A DNA stretch of 64,000 nt from JBMDXB01 sp048594885 (GTDB lineage Bacteria > Acidobacteriota > Vicinamibacteria > Vicinamibacterales > 2-12-FULL-66-21): the NCBI GenBank assembly GCA_048594885.1, contig JBMDXB010000112.1, forward strand, positions 181,316 to 245,315, read 5' to 3'. The position numbers and the translations under genes were made by a program. The notes beneath the pieces are model-generated. The model was not told where the DNA came from, did not search any database, and saw only the letters and a program-made list of their open reading frames with translations. Within the stretch, counting starts at the first letter, position 1. Each line of letters opens with the position of its first letter. Shown here piece by piece: positions 63,426 through 64,000 of this stretch.

Positions 63426-64000
63426 TTGGCCACAAAAGTGAAATCCGCAAAGGCTCCCACTCGCCGTTCGACAGGCAGGAAGAAACGACCCGGCAAGGCG
63501 CGCGAGACCGCTCGTCAGAAGACCGCCGCGCGCGCGAGCGCCACGCGGAAGCGCCGCAGCAAGCCTGCGTCCCGTCCTTCCTCGCGACTGAAGACGGCGG
63601 TCACGGCTGCGCGCGGCGCGCTCGCCGGCGTCGCGGCTGCGGTGTCGTCGCGGCTGCCGGGCGGCAGCACCGAGCCTGACGCCCTCGAAATCCTCGAGCG
63701 GGAACATCGTCACTTCGAGGAATTGCTCGCCCGGGGCGAGGACACCACGGAGCGCGCGACGAAGACGCGGCGCGAACTGCTCGAGGCGCTCGCCTCCGGA
63801 TTGAACGCGCACGAGATCATGGAGGAGAAGGTCCTCTACCCCGCGCTGCAGGCGCGTCCCGAAACCAAGGACATCGTGCTCGAGGGATACCAGGAACATC
63901 ACGTCGCCGACGTCATCGTCAAGGAGCTCGAGGCCGTGGCCGCCGACGATGAGCAGTGGGGCGCCAAGTTCAAGGTCTTGAAGGAGAACATCGAGCACCA
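63426..64000 (+). CDS. Hemerythrin HHE-domain protein, C-terminus cut by window edge
   Basis: A lysine-rich N-terminus of about 60 residues (KSAKAPTRRSTGRKKRPGK) is followed by an HHE hemerythrin domain: EREHRHFEELLARGE, LNAHEIMEEKVLYPAL and YQEHHVADVIV supply the His/Glu di-iron ligands. Such proteins bind O2, NO or iron. TTG start follows a perfect GGAGGT. The basic tail suggests nucleic-acid contact, as in some repair-of-iron-centres relatives. The gene continues beyond the window. Confidence 0.85.
   Translation, partial: MATKVKSAKAPTRRSTGRKKRPGKARETARQKTAARASATRKRRSKPASRPSSRLKTAVTAARGALAGVAAAVSSRLPGGSTEPDALEILEREHRHFEELLARGEDTTERATKTRRELLEALASGLNAHEIMEEKVLYPALQARPETKDIVLEGYQEHHVADVIVKELEAVAADDEQWGAKFKVLKENIEH

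Overview
The window is GC-rich (clearly above 60%) and densely coded on both strands. Two features point to an Acidobacteriota bacterium, most plausibly class Vicinamibacteria: an ADOP-type ABC permease (42742-45435), a family characteristic of Acidobacteria, and a cytosolic HTH joined to a TPR sensor (58481-59935). A paired PSD1-cytochrome/DUF1501 locus and many exported serine hydrolases and c-type cytochromes are consistent with this. The assignment is inference from gene content; no 16S gene lies here.

Layout. 1-5.7 kb is sparse, with lower coding quality: a truncated ERCC4-domain nuclease, a small helical protein, an atypical M23 peptidase, an arginase-fold hydrolase, an LCM-type methyltransferase, and the C-terminal stub of a large serine recombinase that runs into the 3' end of a tRNA-Asn gene. 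5.9-15.2 kb is housekeeping: OsmC, a DUF4203 membrane protein, a three-gene membrane-lipid operon (flippase-like protein, cytidylyltransferase, and a fusion with CDP-alcohol phosphatidyltransferase), then recR-ebfC-dnaX-SRP RNA in the order known from many bacteria, and inorganic pyrophosphatase. 15.2-24.9 kb has a large exported repeat protein, the DUF1501/PSD1 pair, heme A synthase, a GT2 glycosyltransferase and a CoA-binding protein. 25-33 kb holds an SGNH/DUF1080 hydrolase, an ECF sigma factor with its membrane partner, a two-part ABC exporter, two beta-lactamase-fold serine hydrolases (one apparently catalytically dead) and a Cys-rich HTH regulator. 33.6-49 kb has a diheme cytochrome operon, an EEP/phospholipase D pair, KatG, gamma-glutamyltransferase, the ADOP permease, an acetyltransferase, an exported methyltransferase, an orphan MlaF-like ATPase and a Tat-exported PLP enzyme. 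49-64 kb is rich in exported proteins: amine oxidase, diheme cytochrome, LuxR regulator, HAF-repeat protein, lectin-like protein, C39-like peptidase/propeller, vanadium haloperoxidase, HTH-TPR protein, Kelch/HYR giant protein, and a truncated hemerythrin.

The most distinctive theme is repetitive DNA at gene boundaries. Heptamer arrays (GGACCAA, xxCAATC, GGTCxxx/GGACxxx, CCTTTAC, GAATGGx types) lie at or across gene ends. Octamer arrays (GGGGGGCC type) lie inside two coding sequences. Palindromic elements lie at the 3' ends of ppa and of the CDP-alcohol transferase gene. A 39-bp duplication with an insert lies between ebfC and recR. One heptamer array has no stop in the relevant frame, so heme A synthase and the PSD1 cytochrome form one continuous 1410-codon frame. 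An octamer array next to a 30-base C run coincides with a reading-frame break in dnaX.
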